This document shows, one piece after another, positions 1-8,396 of a stretch of 64,000 nt of DNA. The stretch is from GWF2-43-63 sp035390965 (GTDB lineage Bacteria; Bacteroidota; Bacteroidia; Bacteroidales; DTU049): contig DAOPKE010000003.1 of NCBI GenBank assembly GCA_035390965.1, positions 1 to 64,000 on the forward strand. Direction: 5' to 3'. Positions within the stretch are counted from its first letter, which is position 1, and every line of letters begins with the position of its first letter. The position numbers and the translations under genes were made by a program. The notes under the pieces were generated by a model. It saw only the letters and a list, made by a program, of their open reading frames with translations. It did not search any database and was not told the origin of the DNA.

Positions 1-404
1 TTTGATGAATATGTTTCTAATTTTGTGAGTGTTAAGTGTTTTTCAGCAGGCCCTAGGTAATGATTCTGATTGATAAAATTGGGTCAATATAGTTTGTAAC
101 TATTGTTTAGACTGGCTTGTAAAATACCGGTTTGTTTTAAGTCTCATAAATAATGGGTTTTGTTTAAGTAATATGTTTGTACATGAGTATTATTGAACAT
201 TTTGTGAAAATGATTTTTGTAAAAGCTGTATCAATCACATTATCAGGAGGTGTTTTTTATCTATGCGATATTTGCAGAACTGGATATAAAATGTCAAATG
301 GAATGACAATCATTGATGTTTATTTGTTTTTTTCAATGAATGAAATGGCAGTAATCAACATCGTGGATAAGGATGTTGTTTTACATAAAAGTATGATTTT
401 GGAA
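1..404. other. Intergenic, no gene recognised
   Basis: AT-rich stretch between the window edge and the 3' end of the minus-strand adhesin-like gene. A 91-codon plus-strand reading frame overlaps that gene's end, but it has no recognisable domain, signal peptide or promoter, so I do not call it. No RNA gene or clear hairpin seen. Confidence 0.6.
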
Positions 405-2720
405 TCAATACAGCAATGTTACCTTTCCCCTGTACTTATGAATGATATTTGAAGCATCTTTAATAAAGATTTCATAAGTGTAGGTGTCCTGTAATTTTTC
501 TTTTACGATTTTGCCGTTGATGTTTCCATCCCAGGGAATATTGGCTTGTGTTGTATTGAACACCAGATTACCCCACCGGTTGTAGATGCGCATTTCGTAA
601 TAATCCAGATCAACTGAGATGCCATAGGGCATAAAGAAATCGTTGTGTCCGTCACCATTGGGCGAAAAGGCGTTGGGGATGTAGAAAGCAAACAGGTCAT
701 TAATGATAATGGTGAGTTGAAATGAATCGCGGCAGCCAAAATTATCGGTAGCAAGCAATGTAACGAGATATTCGCCAACTCCGCCATACAGATGCGAGGG
801 GTATTGTTCAACCGATGTGGTTCCATCGCCGAAACTCCATTCATAGTTTGATGCACCGGAGCTTGAGTTGATGAATTGAATCGGCCCTCCACCAATGGTT
901 GCAGGATTTGGGTTGGCATAGAAAGATGCATTGGGGCCGGGCGCCAGTGTTACATATGCCACATTGGAATAAGTCCCTATTGAATCGGTCATTGTTACTG
1001 TATATGCGCCAGGGGTGAGGTTGCTGATTGTTTCGCTCGTTTGTGCAGGGGTTGTGTTCCACGAAATGGTGTAACTTCCAACATTATTGTGAACCACAAC
1101 GGTGGCTGTTCCATCGGCATGTCCGCAATGCTCTGGTGTTGTTGAAACTGTCAGATATGTATTGGTTGAAAGACCAATGAAAACAATGAGTGTATCTGAA
1201 CATCCGCTGGCATCTGTTGCTATTACGGTGTAATTACCGGTGGATAGTCCGCTGGCGCTGGTTCCAGTCTGCACCGGCGATGTGTCCCATGTTATTGTTA
1301 TTGGCGCTGTTCCGCCCGAAGTACTAACAACGGCTGTCCCGTCCTGCATTCCGTAATTTTCGGGGGTTGAACTTACCAGTGACAGAGCGGGCCCTGCTAC
1401 GTTCCCAACGGTATATGAAGCTACGCTTGGACACAGACCTCCGTCATCCACAGTTACTGAATATGTTCCTGTAATAAGTCCGCTGATATTTGAAGTTGTA
1501 GCACCATTGCTCCAAAAATAGGTATATGTTCCTGATCCGCCCGATGCTGAAACGCTGGCTGTGCCGAGCCCCTGATTGCAATAATCGGTTGTTCCGTTTA
1601 TTGTTAGTTGAGGGCCTCCATTATCAATGATTGTTGCTGTATCTATGGCTGAGCATGCACCGTCCGAAACGGTTACGTAATAAATTCCGGCAGCGAGGCC
1701 TGTGGCTGTGGCAGTTGTTTGTGCAGGTGTGGTACTTCAAAGATAAGTATAGGTTCCTGATCCTCCGTATGGCGTTACTGTCGCACTGCCGTTGGGGCCG
1801 CAGTTGGCATCGACTGTAGTGATATTGGTTGAAACGCCTGAAACTACAAAGCTGAAACATCCCAGAGCCGCAGCATTCCCACAGGCGTCGGTAACAGTAC
1901 TCACCATGCAGATCTGATAATTTCCGCTGGTGGTCATTGCAGGAGACACTGTAAGGGTAAAAGTGTTGTCCATGTCTGCTCCCGATGAACAAGCAGCACT
2001 TGAAATAGAAACAGAAGTGTAAGTTGCACCGGGTCCGGTCACTTGAAAATCTGAAGCAAGAACAGATGAACACATTACATTCTCACTGAAATTAAAAGTG
2101 ATTTGTGTTGCTCCGCAGGCAACAGGCAGATTGACTGATTGAAAAACCGGAGGACTATTATCGAATATCGATGCAGATGACGGGCCAAAGTCAAGTGTGT
2201 ATCCATATTGAGTTGATGAATAATTGGAAATATTCAAAGCGTATGTTTGACCCGCAGTAACCGGAATAACAGCGTTGTCATTACCATCCATTGCATCTGC
2301 ACAGTTGAGCGATGAGCCGCCGTTTGCTCCGGTTGTGCCAGGGGTGGCAGAGTAGTTACAACTTACCTGCAAAGATGGGTTTGAATAGATATCATCGCAG
2401 TTGGCATTGGTAAGATTATACACAGCCCAGTCGTAATCGTCAGAACTACTGTTTGGCGTAATATTAAAGTTCAGATTTCCTGAAGTTTGAACAGTGAAAA
2501 TATACCAGACATCATTTTTTTCTCCTGATAGCAGACAACTGCCAGGACAGCCACTGGTGCTGATTTCGTCCGTATAGTTTCCAGTTCCTGAATATGAATT
2601 ACTTTGTGTATAGGTGTATTGACATACTGGAATAGCCCCCAGACAATCCTGGTTGGTAGGAGTCTGCGATAGAACAAACAAAGGCAAGAGAAGAAAAAAG
2701 ATGGAAAATATTTTATTCAT
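405..2720 (-). pseudogene. SprB-repeat/PKD protein with type-B T9SS sorting domain, interrupted by in-frame TGA
   Basis: A large secreted surface protein of gliding-motility/adhesin type. The reading frame starts with a signal peptide (MNKIFSIFFLLLPLFVLSQ). Around residues 290-590 it has several SprB-like repeats, each with an (I/T)xW(N/D)TxPxQT core and an SGLxxGxYTVxxxD segment. A PKD domain follows (about 595-673, YEWSFGDGT), then a gliding-motility-associated type-B C-terminal sorting domain (about 676-771; IPNAFSPNGDG, YNRWGN, WDG, YRGKVTLLY). A TGA at 1737-1739 splits the frame after residue 327. Frame and repeat pattern continue unchanged on both sides, and the TGA sits where sibling repeats carry the Trp of (I/F/S)W(N/S)T, so TGG to TGA is the simplest explanation. 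TGA is a normal stop elsewhere in the window (FtcD, dGTPase-like protein). The cause could be a real nonsense mutation, a strain polymorphism or a base error; the two pieces would be annotated separately by a gene finder (1737-2720, and an internal start near 1451). Confidence 0.8.
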
Positions 2721-2733
2721 AGCCCCCTGATTA

Positions 2734-3144
2734 TTAATTTTTGTTCTTCAACATTTTCATTCTGAACCCTTCAACCGGATACGGTTCATTATCGACAAAA
2801 ACCGTGTAAATTCCGGCAACAACAAACAGTTTCCTATGCTCTTTAATTTTTACTGCTGGTTTTGTAATTTCATGAATTTCCCAAACATTGGGTTCGCCCG
2901 TTGGTTTGATTTCAAATTCCTCAAACATGTTGTATAAAAGATATAATCGCTTCAATGATTCAATTTCGGCTTCCGTTTGCGGTCCTTCAATTTTGTAACT
3001 CATCACCAGCCGGTCTTTGTTGTCGCGATACACAGTCTGCTCAGTATTATCGAAAAACGCAATGTAATTCTGCGATTGACCAAAAAGGTTGGACCCACAA
3101 AACACTATAAGCAGAACAGCCAGCGATTTCAGTATTGTTTTCAT
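2734..3144 (-). CDS. Small exported protein of unknown function
   Basis: A 136-residue protein with an N-terminal signal peptide (MKTILKSLAVLLIVFCGSNLFGQ). I chose the Met at 3144 because it begins the signal peptide; the frame runs seven codons further upstream without adding anything sensible. It lies 13 bp upstream of the SprB/PKD gene on the same strand, so the two are probably co-transcribed. The mature part is charged, with a FEIKPTGEPNVWEI stretch, and I recognise no domain. In T9SS-bearing Bacteroidota, small exported proteins next to large sorted adhesins are common, but no role can be assigned here. Confidence 0.75.
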   Translation of the reverse strand: MKTILKSLAVLLIVFCGSNLFGQSQNYIAFFDNTEQTVYRDNKDRLVMSYKIEGPQTEAEIESLKRLYLLYNMFEEFEIKPTGEPNVWEIHEITKPAVKIKEHRKLFVVAGIYTVFVDNEPYPVEGFRMKMLKNKN

Positions 3145-3318
3145 AACAGATGTTTTAACCCCCAAAGCAATTGATTTGTACGTAAAAAAATAATCTTTGT
3201 TTAGACGAACATTTTACAGCTAAGTTAAATATCTATTTTATAATAAGTAAATTATTTTCACAAAATCATGCGTTTGTGAAGACGAAATTTCTTAAATCGC
3301 AGATATACAGTGTTGTAG

Positions 3319-4323
3319 CTATTTGCTTTGGTTGGTCAGACTGGTGTAATGTTTTTTCTTTCTGAAGTAATAATCAGATAAAATATTGCCTGCATAAATA
3401 GTTGCCGGAAATGAACCGGTGGTGGATTTAACAAATTGCTTTTTCATTGACGAAAAATGACGCCGCGCCTTGATTACCGCCCAGGCATCGGCAAAATGTC
3501 CCTGTAGAATGAACATTCCGAGCGCAATAAAATCAAGGAAAAAGCGGCGGCGTAAAACTTTGCTCAGTTGGCTGGCCGGATAATTTTTATAAATCAGCAA
3601 CAGATTGTTGCGGAAATTCAGATAAGTCTTTCGCGCCGAAGAGCGGGGCAGACTACCGCCACCAACATGCCAGGCCTGACTTTGCGGAACTACCGCTATT
3701 TTGCGGCCGGCATTCCACAAACGCCAGCAGAGGTCAATTTCTTCCATGTGGGCAAAGAATTTTTCATCCAGTCCGCCAATGGCGTCATAGTCGCTTTTGC
3801 GGATGAATAAACAGGCGCCGGTAGCCCACAGCACATCAATAATGTCGTCGTATTGTCCTTTGTCTTCTTCAAGGGTCGAAAAAATGCGGCCGCGGCAAAA
3901 TGGATAAGCGTTTTTGTCGAGAAATCCGCCGCTGGCACCGGCATATTCAAACATGTTGTCATGTCCGTACCATTTCAGCTTGGGCTGGCAGGCAGCATAT
4001 TCGGAATGCGCGTCCATAAAGGATTCCAGTGGTTCCACCCATCCGGGTTTTGTTTCAACATCGGAATTGAGTAGAACAAAATATTCTGCATCAATCAACT
4101 TGAATGCTTCGTTGTATCCGCCGGCAAAGCCGTGATTCACTTCGAATTCAATCAGGCGAATGCTGCTGAATTTTTCTTTAAGCAGTTCCAGACTGCCGTC
4201 GGTAGAGGCGTTATCTGCGACAATTAATTCGGCTGTTGCTGGCAACGATGCAATAACGCCGGGCATAAATTTCTCAAGCCAGCCCTTTCCGTTCCAGTTT
4301 AATATAACTACTGCTGTTTTTAT
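3319..4323 (-). CDS. Glycosyltransferase family 2, apparent ATA start
   Basis: Inverting GT-A glycosyltransferase that would transfer a sugar from a nucleotide donor, probably in surface polysaccharide or rhamnan-type synthesis. Visible motifs: VVILNWNG at the extreme N-terminus (nucleotide-binding strand), ADNASTDGS, LLNSDVETKPGW (DXD-like), GACLFIRKSDYDAIGGLDEKFF and EEIDLCWRLWNAG, typical of the GT2 WcaE/RfbF-like group. The first ATG (4264-4266) would cut off the conserved VVILNWNG strand. Reading upstream, the frame stays open to an ATA at 4321-4323 followed by KTAVVIL, and meets a stop three codons further up, with no ATG, GTG or TTG between. The homologous start is normally Met-Lys, so ATA looks like a mutated ATG or a rare non-canonical start. 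Full length from ATA is 334 residues. Confidence 0.85.
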   Translation of the reverse strand: MKTAVVILNWNGKGWLEKFMPGVIASLPATAELIVADNASTDGSLELLKEKFSSIRLIEFEVNHGFAGGYNEAFKLIDAEYFVLLNSDVETKPGWVEPLESFMDAHSEYAACQPKLKWYGHDNMFEYAGASGGFLDKNAYPFCRGRIFSTLEEDKGQYDDIIDVLWATGACLFIRKSDYDAIGGLDEKFFAHMEEIDLCWRLWNAGRKIAVVPQSQAWHVGGGSLPRSSARKTYLNFRNNLLLIYKNYPASQLSKVLRRRFFLDFIALGMFILQGHFADAWAVIKARRHFSSMKKQFVKSTTGSFPATIYAGNILSDYYFRKKKHYTSLTNQSK

Positions 4324-4603
4324 AACGTTTTATTCGATGCACAAATGTACAATTTTTTGCACAACGCACAACGCCTGATGCCTGACGCATATCGCCTGAT
4401 ACTTTACGTCTCACCGATTTATCACGTTTCACGTGAAGGTGCTTAACCTCAACCTCAACCTCAACCTCAACCTTAACCTCAACCTTAACCTCAACCTTAA
4501 CCTTAACCTCAACCTTAACCTCAACCTCAACCTCAACCTCAACCTCAACCTCAATCTTAACCTAACCATTAACCATTTTTATTATCTTTGAAAAAAAAAC
4601 AGC
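4324..4603. other. Intergenic region with repeats and a -7 element
   Basis: Spacer between the divergently arranged glycosyltransferase and DUF1801 genes. It holds a 24-nt word with a CACGT/ACGTG hairpin (4415-4438) that recurs at 27788-27811, the 19-unit hexamer tract, and an exact TAnnTTTG -7 element (TATCTTTG, 4583-4590) 13 bp before the DUF1801 start. Confidence 0.7.
4445..4558. repeat. Tandem hexamer tract (AACCTC/AACCTT), 19 units
   Basis: Nineteen contiguous 6-bp units: 13 AACCTC, five AACCTT and a final AATCTT. It is flanked by degenerate AACC-containing copies. All reading frames in the tract are short and unsupported, so this is noncoding. Unit number is likely to vary between strains through slippage. 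The tract ends about 25 bp upstream of the -7 element of the DUF1801 gene. Confidence 0.97.
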
Positions 4604-4996
4604 ATGGCCGAACTCAAGACCAAACCTGAAAATGTGGATGTGCAGTCATTCATTGATGAGCTTCCCGATGAACAGCGTGAAGACAGTAACTATCTGCTTA
4701 AGACGATGCAGAAAATCTCAGGTGAAAAACCAGAATTCTGGACCGGTGGTATGATTGGATTCGGCCGTTATACCTATCAGGGAAAAAGCTGCAGCGGCGA
4801 ATGGTTCCCGCTTGGTTTTTCACCCCGCAAAAATTATCTGAGTATTTATCTGCTGGGTTATATTGACGAAAGTGATCCTTTGTTGGGAAAACTGGGGAAA
4901 TTTAAAGCAGGCAAAGGTTGTCTGAATATTAAGAGACTTTCCGACATTGATAAGAATGTTCTGGAACAAATCATCAAAAACAATAAAAAGAAATAG
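4604..4996 (+). CDS. DUF1801 domain-containing protein
   Basis: A 130-residue soluble protein matching the DUF1801 (YdhG-like) family. Features seen are the opening helical segment (VQSFIDELPDEQR), the GMIGFGRYTYQ strand motif, PLGFSPRKNYLSIY and the C-terminal GCLNIKRLSDIDKNVLEQII. It has no signal peptide or membrane segment. The biochemical role of the family is not established. The ATG at 4604 is preceded by a TATCTTTG -7 element at 4583-4590, implying a very short leader. The next gene begins 7 bp after its stop. Confidence 0.88.
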   Translation: MAELKTKPENVDVQSFIDELPDEQREDSNYLLKTMQKISGEKPEFWTGGMIGFGRYTYQGKSCSGEWFPLGFSPRKNYLSIYLLGYIDESDPLLGKLGKFKAGKGCLNIKRLSDIDKNVLEQIIKNNKKK

Positions 4997-5003
4997 CTGA
5001 ATA

Positions 5004-5882
5004 GTGAATCCCGGAGACATTTTACAGGTTAACCTGAAAAAACACATAGAACTTTCCGAAACCGAACAATACTGGGTTGCTGAAACAGTTGACGGACAGC
5101 GGTTTCTGATTGATTATTTCCAGTATGTGCATTATGGTTTTACTACCGGGCATAGCATTCAGGTGCAGGTTGATAAAATTAATTGCAGCGGAAAAGTTTT
5201 TGTAGAACCTAATCATCCGGTGTATGAACGGGAAAAGACTTACGTATTTTCAATTGATTCTGTGTTATCAAAAAACGAAAACTATTTTTCATTGATTGTA
5301 AAAGATGTTTTCGACAATAATATCTCGGTTCAGTTTCATGCAAAGGGGTTGGATAGAATTCCCGAATCGGTTGAATTGCTGGTCATTGGTTTAAGAAAAG
5401 GATTGCCCGTTTTACTTGATCCAATGCTGAGAGAACAAACACCGTTTAAAGAAAATGAAGTCTATTCTTTTATGGTTGTTGATAAAATCAAAATGAATCA
5501 TGAAGAATATTTTCAACTCGAAGATGAGTTTCACCGGATTCATTTATTACCAGCAAGGTTTTACGAAAAGTATCCGATTGTGATTGGGAAACCTCTCCAA
5601 TGCTACGTTGTACGCATCGACCAAAATGCAGAGCTGAAGCTCGAACCGGTGCATCCATTGTTTCATCTGGGACATGAACTCGATTTGTATTTTGTAGGTG
5701 AATACCATGGCGATGAATATATTGGTCAACGACACAAATTATATTTGTTGCATGATGATGAAGGCAATGAATTTTTTATGTCGGTGCGTTTTATGGAAGG
5801 CCGCGAAATTCCAAAACGTCTGCGTTGCCGAATCGAAAAACTCAAAAAAGGACAACCGTTGGTTGAACCTGTAGATGTGTAA
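5004..5882 (+). CDS. Uncharacterised protein with OB/S1-like repeated modules
   Basis: A 292-residue soluble protein with no signal peptide. The pattern of short beta strands repeats, with a related motif (VEPNHPVYERE near residue 72 and LEPVHPLFHLG near residue 213), suggesting duplicated OB- or S1-like beta-barrel modules; this is inference from pattern only. The start is GTG at 5004 (MNPGDILQV), because an in-frame TGA lies just upstream and no ATG is available before the conserved-looking N-terminus. It lies 7 bp downstream of the DUF1801 gene, probably in one transcript, and about 100 bp upstream of rnr. If the OB-like reading is right, nucleic-acid binding would be a natural guess. Confidence 0.75.
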   Translation: MNPGDILQVNLKKHIELSETEQYWVAETVDGQRFLIDYFQYVHYGFTTGHSIQVQVDKINCSGKVFVEPNHPVYEREKTYVFSIDSVLSKNENYFSLIVKDVFDNNISVQFHAKGLDRIPESVELLVIGLRKGLPVLLDPMLREQTPFKENEVYSFMVVDKIKMNHEEYFQLEDEFHRIHLLPARFYEKYPIVIGKPLQCYVVRIDQNAELKLEPVHPLFHLGHELDLYFVGEYHGDEYIGQRHKLYLLHDDEGNEFFMSVRFMEGREIPKRLRCRIEKLKKGQPLVEPVDV

Positions 5883-5987
5883 CAGTGCGGTAACTTAAAA
5901 TATTATTAACGTGCAGGTAATATTGAAAATTCAGGGGTAAGTGTATTTAATGTACCTTTGTTTTGAAATATTAAATAATAAAATGAT

Positions 5988-8147
5988 ATGAGTAAAAAGA
6001 AAACCAACAACACAAACAAAAATCAGGAAGACAACATTATTGCCATGAATATTCTGGCCATTTTCCGTCAGAATCCATACATGCTGTTCAACTATAAACA
6101 AATTGCCGGAAGACTCGGAATCAATCGTGGCCCCGAACGTGAGAAAATGTGCGCAGCCATTGACCGTTTGGTTTCACAGGAGCTGCTTCTGGTGCGGAAT
6201 CGCGGCAAGTATGTTCTCAATCCCGAGGCCATCGAAGTGGATGAAAATGCCAGCGAAATTGAAGGTGTTATTGATATTACTGCCAACGGCAAAGGTTTTT
6301 TGCTGATGCCGGATAAAGACGATATTGCCATTGCTCAGGGCGATTTGAATCAGGCACTCACCGGAGATACCGTTCTGGTGCGGCTTTTCCCGCGAAGAAA
6401 AAATCGCCGTCCTGAAGGCAAAGTCATTCGTGTTGTAAAACGCAAACGTCAGCAATATGTTGGAATCATTCAGGTTGGAGCAAAGATGTCTTTCTTCGTT
6501 CCCGATGATCGCAAAATTCATATTGACTTTCTTGTTCCGCGCGAAAATCTGAATAATGCAAAAAACGGCGAAAAAGTAATTGTGGAAATTACTGATTGGC
6601 CGCCGCAATCACGCAACCCTTTTGCCAACATCGTTACGGTGCTGGGACAGCCCGGTGTGAATGAAGTTGAGATTCAGAGTATCCTTGCGAACTATGAATT
6701 TCCATTGTGTTTCCCAAAACATGTTGAGAAAGAAGCTGAACGTATTCCGGTCGAAATCAGTGCCGAAGAAATCAAAAAACGCAAGGATTTTCGCACTACT
6801 TTTACGTTTACATGCGATCCGGCCGATGCAAAAGATTTCGATGATGCCTTGTCGCTGAAAAAACTCAGTAATGGTAATTGGGAAGTTGGGGTGCACATTG
6901 CCGATGTTTCGCACTATGTGAAAACCGGCTCTGAAATTGATAAAGAAGCATTTGACCGGGCAACTTCCATTTATATGGTCGATCGAGTTATTCCAATGTT
7001 GCCGGAGGTATTATCAAATAATGTGTGTTCGCTGCGGCCAAACGAAGACAAACTTTGTCATTCGGTGGTGTTCGAAATGAATGAAGAAGCGAAAGTCCTG
7101 AAATACTGGATCGGGCACACGGTCATCAATTCCGATATTCGCTACAACTATGAGGAGGTGCAGGAAATTATTGAAACCGGCAAAGGAAAATACAGCGAGG
7201 AAATTTTGTTGCTGCACAAGCTGGCGACCATCATGCGCGAAGAACGCAATAAAAAAGGCAGCATCAATTTTAAAAGCACCGAAGTAAAATTCAAACTCGA
7301 TGATGACGGAAAACCGCTTGAGGTTTACGTTAAAGAGCAGAAAGAATCGAACATGCTGATTGAGGATTTCATGCTGCTGGCCAATAAAACAGTGGCAGCG
7401 CACATCGGTATGAAAACCGAGAAAAATAAAAATCCAAAAACCTTTGTATATCGTATTCACGATGAACCAAGTCCCGAAAAACTTGCGAATTTTTCTGAAT
7501 TCCTGGGCAAACTTGGATACAGCATCAACATTACTTCGAAGCAGAATATCTCGTACTCGCTGAATAATCTGTTCAACAAGGTGTCGGGCAAAGCTGAAGA
7601 GACAATGATTGAAACCATTGCGGTGCGCACCATGGCAAAAGCCATTTACAGCACGAACAACATCGGACATTACGGACTCGCTTTCGATTATTATACGCAT
7701 TTCACTTCGCCGATTCGCCGTTATCCTGATCTCATGGTGCATCGTCTGCTCGATTGGTATGCCGCCAGCAAACCTTCGGTGAATGAAGCCGAATACGAAG
7801 ATATGTGCGATCATTGCAGCGACATGGAAAAGAAAGCTGCCGACGCCGAGCGCGAATCGGTCAAGTTCAAGCAAATGGAATTTATGGCCGATCAGGTAGG
7901 AAAAACATTTGACGGTGTAATTTCCGGCGTGAGCAAATGGGGCATCTTTGTCGAAATTTCATACAGCCACGCCGAAGGTCTGGTGCGGCTCGAGGATATG
8001 AAAGACGATTTCTACTACCTCGACGAAGACAACTACATGGTCATCGGACACCGCACCAAAACCACTTATCGCATCGGCGACAAAGTAAATGTGCTGGTCA
8101 AAAAAATCGATATCGGCCGCAAGCAAATGGATCTGGCGATTGTGTAG
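5988..8147 (+). CDS. rnr: Ribonuclease R
   Basis: 3'-5' processive exoribonuclease of the RNB/RNase II family (719 residues), degrading structured RNA. Order of domains: a winged-helix-like N-terminus (about 20-85), cold-shock OB domains (about 85-240), the RNB catalytic domain (about 255-600) with DPADAKDFDDALS carrying the Mg-binding Asp residues, HFTSPIRRYPDLMVHRLL near its end, and a C-terminal S1 domain (about 640-719, GVISGVSKWGIFVEI). It lacks the long basic tail of the E. coli enzyme. An exact -7 element (TACCTTTG, 5953-5960) lies 27 bp before the ATG; I found no convincing -33 TTG at the usual distance. Confidence 0.97.
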   Translation: MSKKKTNNTNKNQEDNIIAMNILAIFRQNPYMLFNYKQIAGRLGINRGPEREKMCAAIDRLVSQELLLVRNRGKYVLNPEAIEVDENASEIEGVIDITANGKGFLLMPDKDDIAIAQGDLNQALTGDTVLVRLFPRRKNRRPEGKVIRVVKRKRQQYVGIIQVGAKMSFFVPDDRKIHIDFLVPRENLNNAKNGEKVIVEITDWPPQSRNPFANIVTVLGQPGVNEVEIQSILANYEFPLCFPKHVEKEAERIPVEISAEEIKKRKDFRTTFTFTCDPADAKDFDDALSLKKLSNGNWEVGVHIADVSHYVKTGSEIDKEAFDRATSIYMVDRVIPMLPEVLSNNVCSLRPNEDKLCHSVVFEMNEEAKVLKYWIGHTVINSDIRYNYEEVQEIIETGKGKYSEEILLLHKLATIMREERNKKGSINFKSTEVKFKLDDDGKPLEVYVKEQKESNMLIEDFMLLANKTVAAHIGMKTEKNKNPKTFVYRIHDEPSPEKLANFSEFLGKLGYSINITSKQNISYSLNNLFNKVSGKAEETMIETIAVRTMAKAIYSTNNIGHYGLAFDYYTHFTSPIRRYPDLMVHRLLDWYAASKPSVNEAEYEDMCDHCSDMEKKAADAERESVKFKQMEFMADQVGKTFDGVISGVSKWGIFVEISYSHAEGLVRLEDMKDDFYYLDEDNYMVIGHRTKTTYRIGDKVNVLVKKIDIGRKQMDLAIV

Positions 8148-8396
8148 TACGCTCAGAGCTCAACGCATAACGCACAGGGCATGGCTTCTTTTTCAAATTC
8201 TCTGCGATGCGAAGCGATCTGTCACGATTACTGTCGTGAGCGTTGACATAACCCTGTATCCCTGTTACCCTATTACCTTGTCACCCTGTTACCTTGTCAC
8301 GATTGTAACGACTGTCACGCGTAACGACATATTCAAACAAACAGACAAAAAATATCAAAAACAATTAGTATTTTCGCATATTAAATATTCAGAAAA
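8148..8396. other. Intergenic region with octamer repeat and degenerate tracts
   Basis: Begins with a degenerate ACGCATAACGCACAGGGCATGG-type tract also seen in other spacers, contains a small CACGA/TCGTG hairpin near 8223-8238, then the octamer tandem repeat, then a -7-like element (TATTTTCG, 8369-8376) 20 bp before the phosphofructokinase start. Confidence 0.6.
8252..8299. repeat. Octamer tandem repeat, six units
   Basis: Six contiguous 8-bp units following CC(C/T)T(G/A)T(A/T/C)(T/A): CCCTGTAT, CCCTGTTA, CCCTATTA, CCTTGTCA, CCCTGTTA, CCTTGTCA. Noncoding, between rnr and the phosphofructokinase gene. A likely slippage-variable tract. Confidence 0.9.

Noticed and set aside
177..452. 91-codon plus-strand frame
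   Set aside because: No signal peptide, domain or promoter; overlaps the end of a well-supported minus-strand gene.
1737..1739. Genetic-code change with TGA read as Trp
   Set aside because: TGA ends several intact genes here (for example ftcD and the dGTPase-like gene), and Trp is otherwise TGG.
4445..4558. Telomere repeat
   Set aside because: It is internal in the scaffold and between two normal genes; the resemblance is only in base pattern.
7014..7874. 286-codon minus-strand frame in rnr
   Set aside because: Antisense shadow of the RNase R catalytic domain, with Phe-, His- and Ile-rich nonsense composition.
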